A stretch of 64,000 bases of DNA from assembly GCA_039889245.1 (NCBI GenBank), contig JAZGVH010000002.1:2294001-2358000 (forward strand), given 5' to 3'. This document shows, in pieces, positions 49,866 to 59,263 of this stretch. The notes beneath the pieces are model-generated. The model had not been told where the DNA came from. It made no database searches and saw only the letters and a list, made by a program, of their open reading frames with translations. Positions within the stretch are counted from its first letter, which is position 1. Every line of letters begins with the position of its first letter. Made by a program: the position numbers and the translations under genes. The DNA comes from Dermatophilaceae bacterium Soc4.6 (GTDB taxonomy: Bacteria; Actinomycetota; Actinomycetes; Actinomycetales; Dermatophilaceae).

Positions 49866-51017
49866 TCAGAACGCGCTGATGCCCGTCTCAGCCCGCCCGA
49901 TGATCAGCTTCTGGATCTGCGAGGTGCCTTCGTAGAGGGTCATGACGCGGGCGTCGCGCATGAGCTTCTGGACGGGGTACTCGTCGACGTAGCCGTAGCC
50001 GCCGAAGACCTGGATCGCGTTGTTGGCGGCCCGGACCGCGGCCTCGGAGGCGAAGTACTTCGCTTTGCTGGCCTCGGTCGTGAAGGGCTGGTGGCGCTCG
50101 ATGAGGTCGGCCGCGCGCCAGGTCAGCAGCCGGGCCGCGTCGGCGTCGACGGAGATCTGGGCGATGAGGTCCTGCACGAGCTGGTAGGACGCGATGACCT
50201 TGCCGAACTGCTTGCGCTGCACCGAGTAGTCGACCGACGCCTCGAGACAGGCCTGCACGATGCCGACGCAGCCCGCCGCGACGGACACGCGGCCCTTGTC
50301 GAGCGAGGCCATGGCGTACCGGAATCCCTTGCCCTCCTCGCCGACGAGGGCTGACGCGGGGACGCGCACGTCGGCGAACGAGAGCTCGGCCGTGGCCTGA
50401 CCGCGCAGGCCGAGCTTGCCGTGGATCTCGGTGCGCTCGAAGCCGGGGGTGTCGGTGGGCACGAGGAAGCACGAGACCCCGCGGGCCCCCTCGTCGGAGG
50501 TGCGGGCGAAGACGAGGGCGACGTCGGCCCAGGTGCCGTTGGTGATGAAGATCTTGCTGCCGTTGATGACGTAGTCGCTGCCGTCGCGGGTGGCCCGTGT
50601 GCGCAGGTGGCCGGCGTCGGAGCCGTTGTCGGGCTCGGTGAGGCCGAAGCAGCCGAGCTTGGTGCCGGAGGTGATGCCCGGCAGCCACTCCTGCTTCTGC
50701 TCCTCGGTGCCGTGGTCGAGGATGATCTTGCCGACGAGGCCGAGCGACACCGACACGATGCCGCGCACGGCGGAGTCGGCGCGGCCGAGCTCCTCCATGC
50801 CGATGCAGTAGGTGATGTAGTCGCCACCGAGGCCGCCGTACTCCTCCGGCATGGTCAGGCCGAAGAAGCCCATCTCGCCCATCATCGGGATGATGGCGGT
50901 GTCGACCGACTCCCTCCTGTCCCACTCCATGCGGTAGGGCACGACCTCCCTCTCGAGGAAGTCGCGCGCGGCCTGCTGCCACGCGCGCTGGTCGTCGCTG
51001 AGGGCGAGGTCTACCAC
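49866..51017 (-). CDS. Acyl-CoA dehydrogenase, short/medium-chain type
   Basis: The 383-residue product contains MPEEYGGLGGDYITYCIGME, CFGLTEPDNGSDAGHLRTRA, KIFITNGTWADV, RKQFGKVIASYQLVQDLIAQ, and MTLYEGTSQIQKLIIGR with the canonical catalytic glutamate of short/medium-chain enzymes (unlike the pair at 29271-31593). GTG 51017 has GAAGGAG upstream. First reaction of beta-oxidation or branched-chain amino acid breakdown, electrons passing to ETF. Confidence 0.92.
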   Translation of the reverse strand: MVDLALSDDQRAWQQAARDFLEREVVPYRMEWDRRESVDTAIIPMMGEMGFFGLTMPEEYGGLGGDYITYCIGMEELGRADSAVRGIVSVSLGLVGKIILDHGTEEQKQEWLPGITSGTKLGCFGLTEPDNGSDAGHLRTRATRDGSDYVINGSKIFITNGTWADVALVFARTSDEGARGVSCFLVPTDTPGFERTEIHGKLGLRGQATAELSFADVRVPASALVGEEGKGFRYAMASLDKGRVSVAAGCVGIVQACLEASVDYSVQRKQFGKVIASYQLVQDLIAQISVDADAARLLTWRAADLIERHQPFTTEASKAKYFASEAAVRAANNAIQVFGGYGYVDEYPVQKLMRDARVMTLYEGTSQIQKLIIGRAETGISAF

Positions 51018-51061
51018 GGGTTCTCCTTCGTCGGGGGTGGGGATGTCAGGCGGCGGACCCG

Positions 51062-51481
51062 TCAGTCGCCGCCAGGGGCGGGCGGACTCACGAGGACCAA
51101 CGCGGGATAGGACGTGCGGTAGCGGGCGACGTCTCGGGTCAGGAGCGTGTGTCCGGCGACCGCTGCATGGGCGCCGATGAAGAAGTCCGGCAGGGTGGAC
51201 GTGCGGATTCCACCACGTCGTCGATAGGCCGCAAACGCCTTGGCGGCGAGGAAGGCCGCTTCCCACGGGATCGCGTCGCGCCGGAAGTCCGACGCCGGCA
51301 GGGACCGCTCGAGGTCCTCGATCCGCTCGAAGCGCGTCGACACCTCTGCGTAGACGACGGGGTTGATGACCAGCGACCCGGCGTCGGCGGCCCGCGCGAG
51401 GGCTGTGGACGACCAGCCACCCCAGACGCGGTCCTGGGTGAGGACGTCGAGGAGGACGTTGCTGTCGACCAAGGTCGCCAC
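51062..51481 (-). CDS. VapC-type PIN-domain toxin
   Basis: The 139-residue product is a PIN ribonuclease: LVDSNVLLDVLTQD (first acidic), NPVVYAEVSTRFERIEDLER (second), LPDFFIGAHAAVAGHTLLTR (third and fourth). It begins at GTG 51481, one base after the stop of the antitoxin gene. VapC toxins cut tRNA or rRNA when freed from VapB. Confidence 0.88.
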   Translation of the reverse strand: MATLVDSNVLLDVLTQDRVWGGWSSTALARAADAGSLVINPVVYAEVSTRFERIEDLERSLPASDFRRDAIPWEAAFLAAKAFAAYRRRGGIRTSTLPDFFIGAHAAVAGHTLLTRDVARYRTSYPALVLVSPPAPGGD

Positions 51482-51482
51482 C

Positions 51483-51707
51483 TCAGTCGCCTCGGGTGAG
51501 CGCCATGATCTCGTCGGTGGTCATGGAGACGTCACCCCGCCCTCGCAGTCGCTCGACGAGGGTCTGGCCCCGGGTGGGAGCGCTCACGGAGCGTCGCACG
51601 ATGAGCGCGTCGCCCTGTCTCTCGAACTCGACCGTCGTGCCGGGACCGATCCCGAGCTGGTCGCGTAGGTGCTTCGGGATCGTCACCTGCCCCTTCTCCG
51701 TCACCAT
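51483..51707 (-). CDS. VapB-type antitoxin (AbrB/MazE fold)
   Basis: The 74-residue product has a SpoVT/AbrB swapped-hairpin DNA-binding domain (TEKGQVTIPKHLRDQLGIGP then GTTVEFERQGDALIVRR) and a charged C-terminal tail (LRGRGDVSMTTDEIMALTRG) that would bind the toxin. ATG 51707 or GTG 51710 could be the start; no ribosome site is visible and the operator begins at 51712, so a leaderless mRNA is likely. Confidence 0.88.
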   Translation of the reverse strand: MVTEKGQVTIPKHLRDQLGIGPGTTVEFERQGDALIVRRSVSAPTRGQTLVERLRGRGDVSMTTDEIMALTRGD

Positions 51708-51711
51708 CACA

Positions 51712-51733
51712 GTAGGAATCCTACCATTCCTAC
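51712..51733. promoter_or_regulatory. Palindromic operator of the vapBC operon
   Basis: GTAGGAAT-N6-ATTCCTAC is a perfect 8-bp inverted repeat. A second, nested perfect palindrome (GTAGG-AAT-CCTAC, 51712-51724) shares its left arm. It directly abuts the antitoxin start, as expected for a VapB/VapBC autorepression site. Confidence 0.75.
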
Positions 51734-51735
51734 TC

Positions 51736-52586
51736 TTACTCGTGCTGGACGGAGATCCAGGTCAGAGCATCCACGGCGCGGGTGAGGACGCTGATGTGGC
51801 CGGCTCCGGGCTCGAGCCACAGGGTCGCGCCGGGCAGGTGCTCAGCGACCCACTGGGAGTGGGCGGCCGGCACCACGCGGTCGGCCGAGCCGTGCACGAG
51901 CAGGGCAGGAGCCGCGATGTCCTCGACGTCGAACCCCCAGGCCGACACGGTCGCCAGGTCGTCGTCGATCGACGGGCCAGGGCCGTTGGCGCCACCCGTG
52001 CGCACGACCTCGACCAGCCATCCCCACTCCCCGGCAAACATCTCCTCATCCTGGGAAAGGAAACCGAAGTCGTCCTCGGCGCCCGACTCCTCGTAGGCCT
52101 CCCGAGCCGCGCGACCGCGCTCCGCGGCCCGCAGGGAGGCTGCGCCGTAGGGTGCGAAACCGGAGTACCAGTCGCGGCCTCCGCGACGACCGGCGCGAGG
52201 GGGGCGGGCCCGGAGACCGCGACGACCGCGGTGACGCGGTCGGGCCGCAGAGCCGCGCAGGCCAGGGCGTGCGGTCCGCCACCGGAGTGGCCCATGACGG
52301 CGAACCGGGTCGAGCCCACGTGGTCGGCGACGGCGGCCGCGAGGCCAGCGACGTCGGCCACGCTGCGACCGGGGAAGGCCGAGGAGCCGCCGTACCCCGG
52401 GCGGTCGAAGCCGACGAGCCTCAGGCCGAGCCGCGCGGCCGCGGCGAGCAGCGGACGGGGCGGCTCACCGGTGTTGCCGGTGCCGTGGTGCCACACCACG
52501 GGGAAGCCGTCACCGCCGGTGTCGTGGACCCGCAGCGTCCCACCGCCCGGCAGGGCCAGGTCTGCGGAGGTCGGGCCGGTGGTCAT
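51736..52586 (-). pseudogene. Alpha/beta hydrolase with one internal frameshift
   Basis: The N-terminal part reads GTLRVHDTGGDGFPVVWHHG, FDRPGYGGSSAFPG and FAVMGHSGGGPHALACAAL (nucleophile elbow GHSGGG), then near 52174-52180 the frame must shift to continue as DWYSGFAPYGAASLRAAERG to the C-terminal ALLVHGSADRVVPAAHSQW (catalytic Asp) and GAGHISVL (catalytic His). GGGCCGC instead of GGCCGC would restore the frame, so one G is missing. Either a recent pseudogene or a base-calling error. Start ATG 52586 has AAGG upstream. Confidence 0.75.
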
Positions 52587-52609
52587 GCCTTCACCGTACG
52601 ACGCCTCCG

Positions 52610-54193
52610 TCACGGGTGGCGGTCGACGGGAGCCACCGCGCGCAGTGCCAGCCAGACCTCGGCGAGGTCGGGCGTGGAGCGCAGGTCCCGACCCGACAGC
52701 TGCTCGAAGCGACGCACCCGGTAGGCCAGCGTGTTGGGGTGCACGTGCAGGCTGTCCGCAGCCTGCGCCGTGTGCCGGTCGCGCTCGAGCCAGACCCGCA
52801 CGCTCGGCACGAGCAGGTCACCGTGGTCGGCGTCGTAGGCGAGCACCGGCCCCAGCACCGTGTCGACCAGAGCCGAGAGGGAGGCCCGGTCGGGCACGAG
52901 CCACCGGTCGACGGCATCACGACCCGAGACGACGAGACCCCCGCCGGCGTCGACCGCCCGCGAGACGGCCCACACCGCCTCTCGGCGGGCCACGGTCAGG
53001 CGCGTGCCGGGTCGGAAGGGCCGGCTGCGGCCGACGGCGACGTCGGGGTGCCCGTCCAGCAGTCGCTGCAGATCGAGACCGGCAGGCACCAGGGCGAAGA
53101 GGTCGTCCTGCTGGCGCAGCATCAGCACGGGACGGCTGCCGTCGGGGTCGGTGGGGTCGGTGGGGTCGGTGGGGTCGGTGGGGTCGGTGGGGTCGGTGGG
53201 GTCGATGGAGCCGGGGGAGCCGGGGGCGTCGGGTGGCTCCGTCAGCTCGCGGAGGACGTCGTGGTCGCGACCGGCCGACTCGGCGAGGCGCACCACGGCG
53301 AGCGCGACATCGCGATCTGGGTCGAACCCGTTGCGCACCAGTCGCTTCACCGCGGTGGCGGGCTCGAGCACGTCCTGCAGCAGCTCGGCCAGGGTCTCGG
53401 CCCCCTCGCGCCGCACCGTCTCGAACTCGTGCCGCCGGATCGACAGCTGGAGCGCGGCGACGGTCGCAAGGTGCTGCACCACCGCGAGACCCGACGGCTC
53501 GCTCCCCGCGCGCTCGAGGGCCAGCAGGAAGCCGGCCGGGCCCCCGGGTGCCGGGACGGGCAGCACGTGGCCGCCGGGCACGACCGGTGGGGCCGAGAAG
53601 GTGTGCGGCACGAGGTGCAGCAGCTCGTCCGGGGGGCTGGGCACCCCGGGCAGGAGCGGGCGACCGCTCGCCGTGCACAGGTAGAGCCGGTAGCCGCTCA
53701 GCCGCTCGAGCCGCGCAAACAGCTCGTGGACGGAGAGGTCGTCGGCGGCCAGCGTGCGCAGGGCGCCGAACACGTGCAGCTGGGCGGTGAGGCGCCGGTG
53801 CATCTCGCTCTGCACCGCCCCCGCGACCTCCTGCGCGATCGCGACGAAGGGCACGGGCAACGGCACCCGCAGCAGCGGTATGGAGCGCTCCCGCGCCACC
53901 GCGAGCATCGCGGCGGTGAGGGGGGGCACGTGCAGGCCCTCCGAGACGGCGAGGGCACTGACCCCGGCGTCGTCGAGCCGCCGCAGGTAGTCCGCCTGGC
54001 GGGCGGCAGAGCGTGGCACCGCGATCCCGGTCGTCATGAGCAGCTCCCCGCCGAGGAGCCAGGGGCTGGGGTCCTCGAGCTCACTCACGTGGGCCCACCC
54101 GACCCGCCGCCCCAGACCCCCCTCTCCGGCGATGACGGACAGCTGGAGCGCGGGGCTGCGCACGAGCTCGTCGACCGTGAGGGGGTGCGCCAT
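52610..54193 (-). CDS. PucR-type transcriptional regulator of the NCS1/ureohydrolase/amidase operon
   Basis: The 527-residue product has an N-terminal PucR domain (LTVDELVRSPALQLSVIAGE and SPWLLGGELLMTTGIAV), a middle GGDEF-related part, and the C-terminal helix-turn-helix LHVHPNTLAYRVRRFEQLSG. Between them lies a DPT repeat of six to seven units coded by 53144-53206. It is divergent from the permease gene, and the palindrome 54207-54224 lies in the 119-bp gap between the two starts. Regulators of this class usually sense a catabolic intermediate. Confidence 0.88.
   Translation of the reverse strand: MAHPLTVDELVRSPALQLSVIAGEGGLGRRVGWAHVSELEDPSPWLLGGELLMTTGIAVPRSAARQADYLRRLDDAGVSALAVSEGLHVPPLTAAMLAVARERSIPLLRVPLPVPFVAIAQEVAGAVQSEMHRRLTAQLHVFGALRTLAADDLSVHELFARLERLSGYRLYLCTASGRPLLPGVPSPPDELLHLVPHTFSAPPVVPGGHVLPVPAPGGPAGFLLALERAGSEPSGLAVVQHLATVAALQLSIRRHEFETVRREGAETLAELLQDVLEPATAVKRLVRNGFDPDRDVALAVVRLAESAGRDHDVLRELTEPPDAPGSPGSIDPTDPTDPTDPTDPTDPTDPDGSRPVLMLRQQDDLFALVPAGLDLQRLLDGHPDVAVGRSRPFRPGTRLTVARREAVWAVSRAVDAGGGLVVSGRDAVDRWLVPDRASLSALVDTVLGPVLAYDADHGDLLVPSVRVWLERDRHTAQAADSLHVHPNTLAYRVRRFEQLSGRDLRSTPDLAEVWLALRAVAPVDRHP
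53144..53206. repeat. In-frame 9-bp repeat inside PucR gene
   Basis: Six perfect GGGGTCGGT units plus one variant (GGGGTCGAT) encode an Asp-Pro-Thr repeat in the minus-strand PucR protein, between its sensor and HTH parts. Like the 9-bp repeat at 14311, the near identity implies recent slippage. Confidence 0.85.
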
Positions 54194-54206
54194 CGCTCCA
54201 TCGTGC

Positions 54207-54224
54207 CTTGTGGTCCAGCACAAG
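54207..54224. promoter_or_regulatory. Candidate PucR operator
   Basis: CTTGTG-N6-CACAAG is a perfect 6-bp inverted repeat 13 bases upstream of the PucR start. The right arm CAGCACAAG is identical to that of the palindrome at 9629-9645 near the other PucR gene; spacer differs by one base. Confidence 0.55.
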
Positions 54225-54312
54225 TGAAGGGGCTGTCTCTCAGGCGCGAGCCAATGGTCACCGGGTCGGTGCGGCACCAGAGTGGACCGCACCCGACCGG
54301 AAGCAGGCCCCC

Positions 54313-55779
54313 ATGTCAGACCCGATGCTCACGGACACCGCCGTCCGCAGCGCCATCGAGACCCGCTCCATCGACTACGTGCCCGAGACCGAGCGCCACG
54401 GCAAGGTCTGGATGCAGGGGCCGTTCTGGTTCCTGGGCAACTTCCAGCCCTTCACGGTGGCCATCGGCTTCGTGGGGCCGCTGCTCGGGCTGAGCCTCGG
54501 GTGGACGGCCGTCGCCTCGATCCTGGGAATCCTCTTCGGCACGCTCTTCATGGCCGCCCACGCCGCTCAGGGCCCGCAGCTCGGGCTGCCGCAGATGATC
54601 CAGTCGCGGGCGCAGTTCGGCTACCGCGGCGTCATCCTGCCGCTGGTCGCGACCGGCTTCACCTACCTCGCCTTCAACGTCGTCGACACGATCATCATCA
54701 AGGAGGGCCTCGCCGGCATCTTCGGGTGGAACGCGACGCTGGTCGCGGTCGTCGTCACCGTGCTGGCCACGGTGCTCGCGATCTACGGCCACGACTGGCT
54801 GCACCGCGTCTTCCAGGTGCTCTTCGTGGTCTCGATCCCCTTCTGGGTCGTGCTGACCATCGGGGTGCTCGTCGGGCACGCCGGCGGCGGGGCCGCTCCC
54901 ACATCGGAGTTCACCTGGTCGGGCTTCCTGGCGATGTTCACCGTCGCGGCGTCGTACAACATCACCTACGCGCCCTACGTCTCCGACTACAGCCGCTACC
55001 TGCCGCGGACGACCTCGACCCGCGCGATCATCACCTCGGTCTTCGTGGGCGCCTCGGCCTCACCGATCTGGCTGATCCCCCTCGGCGCGTGGCTGGCGAC
55101 CCGGCTCGGCGCGACCGACGCGCTCGCCGGCATCCACGACGCGGGCAACGCGGTCGTGCCCACGATCGGCAGCATCCTCGCCGTGCTGTCGGTGCTGGCT
55201 CTCGTGGCCACCATGGGGCTCAACGCCTACAGCGGGATGCTGAGTGTCATCACCGCCATCGACATCGTCCGGCCCGTGCAGCCCACCGCCCGGGTGCGGG
55301 TGGTGACGATCGTCGTGCTCGCCGTGGTCTGGCTCGTCGCCGGCCTCGCCCTCGCCGATTCCGTCGCCGCCCTCAACAGCGCCCTCATCGCGATGCTCTA
55401 CCTGCTGGCCCCCTGGACGGCGATCAACCTGCTCGACTTCTTCCTGGTGCGCCACGGTCACTACGCCGTCACCGACCTCTTCACGCCCTCGGGCATCTAC
55501 GGGCTGTGGGGACGGGCGGGGGTCATCAGCTACGTCGTGGCGATCGTCGTCGAGGTGCCGCTCGCCTACCTGCCCCCCTACTACGAGAGCTGGGGCGCGC
55601 AGGCGCTGCAGGGCGTCGACGTCTCATGGATCGTCGGCATGGTCGTCGGCGGCGGCCTGTATGCCGCGCTGCTGCGCCGCGACGTCGGCGGGCGCTCCCA
55701 CGCCGACGTGGTGTCGGCCGAGCGGGAGGCCGTCGCCCGCAGCGAGCGCGTGCTCGCCGAGACCGGGACGGCTCGATGA
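54313..55779 (+). CDS. NCS1-family nucleobase/cation symporter-type permease
   Basis: The 488-residue product has twelve likely membrane spans and NCS1 signatures [16 protein letters not shown] (helix 1 region), [20 protein letters not shown] (helix 3 region), [10 protein letters not shown] (helix 6-7 loop) and [18 protein letters not shown] (helix 10). NCS1 members import cytosine, allantoin, thiamine or related nitrogen compounds; substrate here is not known but should be linked to the hydrolases that follow. It overlaps the next gene by four bases. Confidence 0.9.
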   Translation: MSDPMLTDTAVRSAIETRSIDYVPETERHGKVWMQGPFWFLGNFQPFTVAIGFVGPLLGLSLGWTAVASILGILFGTLFMAAHAAQGPQLGLPQMIQSRAQFGYRGVILPLVATGFTYLAFNVVDTIIIKEGLAGIFGWNATLVAVVVTVLATVLAIYGHDWLHRVFQVLFVVSIPFWVVLTIGVLVGHAGGGAAPTSEFTWSGFLAMFTVAASYNITYAPYVSDYSRYLPRTTSTRAIITSVFVGASASPIWLIPLGAWLATRLGATDALAGIHDAGNAVVPTIGSILAVLSVLALVATMGLNAYSGMLSVITAIDIVRPVQPTARVRVVTIVVLAVVWLVAGLALADSVAALNSALIAMLYLLAPWTAINLLDFFLVRHGHYAVTDLFTPSGIYGLWGRAGVISYVVAIVVEVPLAYLPPYYESWGAQALQGVDVSWIVGMVVGGGLYAALLRRDVGGRSHADVVSAEREAVARSERVLAETGTAR

Positions 55780-56738
55780 GCCCCACCCACTCGCCGCCGC
55801 CGCTCGGTCCACCCGACGCGAGCGCCGTGCCGCGCTTCGTCGGCCCCGACACCTTCGCCCGCCTGCCCCGGCTCGACCAGGTGAGCCGGGCTGCGGTGGC
55901 GATCGCGGGCATACCGTTCGACGCGGGTGTGTCCTACCGACCGGGAGCACGCTTCGGGCCGCAGGGGATCCGCGCCGGGAGCAAGCTCCTGCGCCCCTAC
56001 CATCCGGGGCTCGACGTCGAGCCGTTCACCCGGCACCAGGTGGTCGACGCAGGCGACCTGGTGGCCGACCCCTTCGACATCCGTCGGGCCATCGGGCAGG
56101 TCGAGGCAGGGGCGGCCGACCTGCTGACCCGCGCCGACACGCTGGTGGTCATCGGCGGCGACCACACCCTGTCGCTGCCGCTGCTGCGGGCCACGGCGGC
56201 GAAGCACGGGCCCCTGTCGCTCCTCCACTTCGACGCCCACCTCGACACGTGGGACACCTACTTCGACATGCCGTTCACCCACGGCACGCCCTTCCGCCGG
56301 GCGGTCGAGGAGGGCCTGCTCGAGCTCGGCACGTCGGCGCACGTCGGCACCCGCGGCCCGCTCTACTCCACCGGCGACCTGGACCAGGACCGTGACCTCG
56401 GCTTCGCCACGGTGACCACCATGGACATCGCGCGGCAGGGGGTCGACGCGGCGCTCGACCGGGTGCTCGACCGGGTGGGCTCGCGGCCGGTCTACGTCTC
56501 GATCGACATCGACGTGCTCGACCCCGCCCACGCGCCGGGCACGGGCACGCCCGAGCCAGGAGGGTTGACCACCCGCGAGCTGCAGATGATCCTGCGGGGG
56601 TTGACGGGCGCGCGCATCGTCGGTGCCGACGTGGTGGAGGTGGCCCCGGCCTACGACCACGCCGAGCTGACGACGGTGGCCGCGGCCAACGTCGTCTACG
56701 AGCTGCTGGGGCTGCTCGCCCTGCAGGTGGGCTCGTGA
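55776..56738 (+). CDS. Ureohydrolase (agmatinase / guanidinobutyrase family)
   Basis: The 320-residue product is a manganese ureohydrolase: [30 protein letters not shown] and [20 protein letters not shown] hold the His/Asp ligands of the binuclear Mn site, and THGTPFRRA the substrate loop. It removes urea from a guanidino compound; agmatine or 4-guanidinobutyrate are the usual substrates of this clade. Second gene of a three-gene operon with 4-base overlaps on both sides. Confidence 0.9.
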   Translation: MSPTHSPPPLGPPDASAVPRFVGPDTFARLPRLDQVSRAAVAIAGIPFDAGVSYRPGARFGPQGIRAGSKLLRPYHPGLDVEPFTRHQVVDAGDLVADPFDIRRAIGQVEAGAADLLTRADTLVVIGGDHTLSLPLLRATAAKHGPLSLLHFDAHLDTWDTYFDMPFTHGTPFRRAVEEGLLELGTSAHVGTRGPLYSTGDLDQDRDLGFATVTTMDIARQGVDAALDRVLDRVGSRPVYVSIDIDVLDPAHAPGTGTPEPGGLTTRELQMILRGLTGARIVGADVVEVAPAYDHAELTTVAAANVVYELLGLLALQVGS

Positions 56739-58177
56739 GCGGCACGTCGACCGACGGTCCCGTGGTCGCCGTCGCGGCCGCGGTGGCGAAGCACCGGGTC
56801 TCGGCGGTGGCCGCCGTGACCGAGGCCCTGCGCCGGATCGAGACGGGCGACGGCGGCCCGGTCGACTCGGCCCTCAACGCCGTCTGTGTGGTCTGCCCCG
56901 ACGAGGCGCTGGCCGCGGCCGAGGCCGTCGACCGAGCCCTGGCGGCCGGCGAACCCGTCGGACCCCTCGCCGGCGTTCCTGTCCTGGTCAAGGATCTCGA
57001 AGACGTGGCCGGGCTGCCGACCCGCAAGGGCTCGCTGCTGCTGGCCGACGCTGCTCCGGCGGCGGCGGACGGTCTCGTCCCGTCGCGGCTGCGGGCGGCC
57101 GGGGCGGTCGTGGTCGGCAAGACGACGCTGCCGGAGTTCGCCACCGAGGGCTTCACCGCGAGCCTGCTGACGGGTGTCACCCGCAACCCGTGGGACCGGT
57201 CGCTGTCGCCCGGCGGGTCGAGCGGCGGGTCGGCGGCTGCGCTGTCGGCGGGCTTCGTGCCGGTCGCGACGGCGACCGACGGGGGCGGTTCCATCCGCAT
57301 CCCCTCGGCGTTCTGTGGTCTGGTGGGTCTCAAGCCGACCCGCGGTGTCGTGCCCCGACGCTCGGCGCCCGACTGGATCGACCTGTCGACCGACGGGCCG
57401 ATGGCCACGACGGTCGGCGACCTGCGGCTGCTCCTGTCGGTCATCGGTGGAGGCGGTGCCTCCGGTGACGCCGAGGCGTGGCCCGGGCGCGGAATCCCCT
57501 CCTACAACGGGCCGCTGGCTCCCAGACGGATCCTGGTCGCCGAGCGCACGGCTGAGGTGGGGCCGCTGCCCGACGACGTGGCGGCGGCCTTCGCGGCGGC
57601 GACCGAGGCCTTCGCGGCCCGGTGGCCCGAGGCGGAGATCGTGCACCTCGACCCCGCCGGGCTGGGGCTCGACCCGGGTGACGACTGGCTCACGCTGTGC
57701 ACGGCCGAGCACGTGAGCGCACTGGGGCGGTCGTGGGTGGAGGCCGGGCTGGACCGCATGACGCCTGCTGCCCGTGGTTTCCTCCGATACGGCCTGCGGG
57801 TCGGGGTCGACGACTACCTCGCGGCGAGGCGGCGTCGCTTCAGGCTGGTCGCGGCGCTCGACGACCTGCTGGAGCGTGACGGTGTGCTGCTGACGCCGAC
57901 GGTGGCGGCCGCGAGCTTCACGGCCGAGGGCCTGCTTCACCCGGGGGCCGCTTCGGGCCCGCTGCCGTCGTCGGCCTACTCGACCGAGCTGCAGAACCTC
58001 ACCGGCCACCCGGCCATCAGCCTTCCTGCCGGCCAGTGCGGCGCGCTCCCCTTCGGTCTGCAGGTGACCGGCCCGCGGTACGCCGACGGCTGGCTGCTCG
58101 ACCTCGCCGCGGCGTGGGAGCAGGCGCACCCGTGGGCGCGGAACGCACCGGGGTTCGACGCGTTCACGGTGGGCTGA
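56735..58177 (+). CDS. Amidase-signature hydrolase
   Basis: The 480-residue product has the amidase-signature triad: Lys in [16 protein letters not shown] (about 87), the cis-Ser and nucleophile Ser in [19 protein letters not shown] (about 158-170). The middle region contains a Trp/Arg-rich substrate loop ([16 protein letters not shown]). It starts at GTG 56735 overlapping the ureohydrolase stop. Together the operon suggests uptake of an amide of a guanidino acid, hydrolysis to the acid, then urea release. Confidence 0.9.
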   Translation: MSGTSTDGPVVAVAAAVAKHRVSAVAAVTEALRRIETGDGGPVDSALNAVCVVCPDEALAAAEAVDRALAAGEPVGPLAGVPVLVKDLEDVAGLPTRKGSLLLADAAPAAADGLVPSRLRAAGAVVVGKTTLPEFATEGFTASLLTGVTRNPWDRSLSPGGSSGGSAAALSAGFVPVATATDGGGSIRIPSAFCGLVGLKPTRGVVPRRSAPDWIDLSTDGPMATTVGDLRLLLSVIGGGGASGDAEAWPGRGIPSYNGPLAPRRILVAERTAEVGPLPDDVAAAFAAATEAFAARWPEAEIVHLDPAGLGLDPGDDWLTLCTAEHVSALGRSWVEAGLDRMTPAARGFLRYGLRVGVDDYLAARRRRFRLVAALDDLLERDGVLLTPTVAAASFTAEGLLHPGAASGPLPSSAYSTELQNLTGHPAISLPAGQCGALPFGLQVTGPRYADGWLLDLAAAWEQAHPWARNAPGFDAFTVG

Positions 58178-58203
58178 GGTCTGGCCTGCTCCCCCCGCCC
58201 GCC

Positions 58204-59255
58204 TCAGCCGCCGTAGTCGGCCCACACCCGCTGCGCGACGCCGTCGACGGTCATCGTGCCCCCGTGCGGCAGGATCCACTGCGGCCTGGTGTGGCCGAAG
58301 GGGATGCCGACGCAGACGACGGCCTCGGGGTTGTAGCGGGCGATCACGCCGACGGCCGTGTCACGCTGCTCGGCCCGCAGGCGCCTGCGCTCGGCCCCGT
58401 CGGGGCGGCGCGTGTGGTCCGACACCGGCGGTCGCGCGACCAGCACGGCGTCGACGGCCGCGAGCAGCCCACGCTCACCCATCGCGCGCAGGATCCACCC
58501 GACCTCGCGCGCCGGCACGAGCTCTTCGCTGGTCTCGACGACCAGCACTCCCCCCGCGAGTGCCGACGCGGGCGCGTCGTACCGCCCGGCCGCCAGCACC
58601 CACTGCAGCACCTCGAGGCATCCGCCCCAGGTGGGCCCCGTGACCACGCGAGCCGGCCCGTGCCACGAAAACCCCTCTGTCGGCTCACGTTCGCCGCATG
58701 AGGTCAACGCCAGCGGGTCATCCCACAACACGCCGACGTCTTCGGACTCACCGGGGTCGGTGACCTCGAGCCGCTCCCCGGTGAGCAGCGCCGCCCTCAG
58801 TGACCGGGCGTGGACGTCGTCGACGCCCGGGCCGGGGCCGAGGTGCACCTGCGACGAGCCGCCGTAGAAGCTGGCGACGCCGAGCGACCACAGCCACTGG
58901 TGCAGGTTGGTGTTGTCGCTCGTGCCGAGGAAGGGCTTGGGGTCACGGCGCACGGCCTCGGGGTCGAGGTGCGGGATGACGGTGATCTGGTCCTCACCCC
59001 CGATGCTGGCGAGCACGGCGCGGATCGCAGGGTCGGCGAATGCGGAGTTCAGGTCGGTGGCACGGTCACGGGCCGATGCCCCGACCTGGCGCGTCGTGGG
59101 GTACTACACCGGCACCAGCCCGGTGACCTCCGCCAAGCGCGTCATGGCCTGCTCGTGGATGGCGGGGAAGGCGCCGGGCGCAGCGAAGGACGGTGAGAGG
59201 ACCGCGATCCGGTCACCCGCCCGGGCCTTGCGCGGCTGGACGCACGGGGCTCCAT
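58204..59255 (-). pseudogene. S66 (LD-carboxypeptidase-like) peptidase, broken
   Basis: Codons from about 59250 down to 58204 encode an S66 protein: GDRIAVLSPSFAAPGAFPAI, an in-frame TAG at 59104-59106 where the family has a glutamate (VPV-stop-YPTTRQVGASA), then AVLASIGGEDQITVIPHLDP, TSDNTNLHQWLWSLGVASFY (SDNT with catalytic Ser), ETSEELVPAREVGWILR and GIPFGHTRPQWILPHGG. Also, reaching the likely ATG at 59255 needs one extra C in the run at 59246-59249. A GTG at 59016 would start a 270-residue product lacking the N-terminal ~70 residues, which probably cannot fold. The gene follows LysE by eight bases. Confidence 0.75.
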
Positions 59256-59263
59256 CCTGCTGG

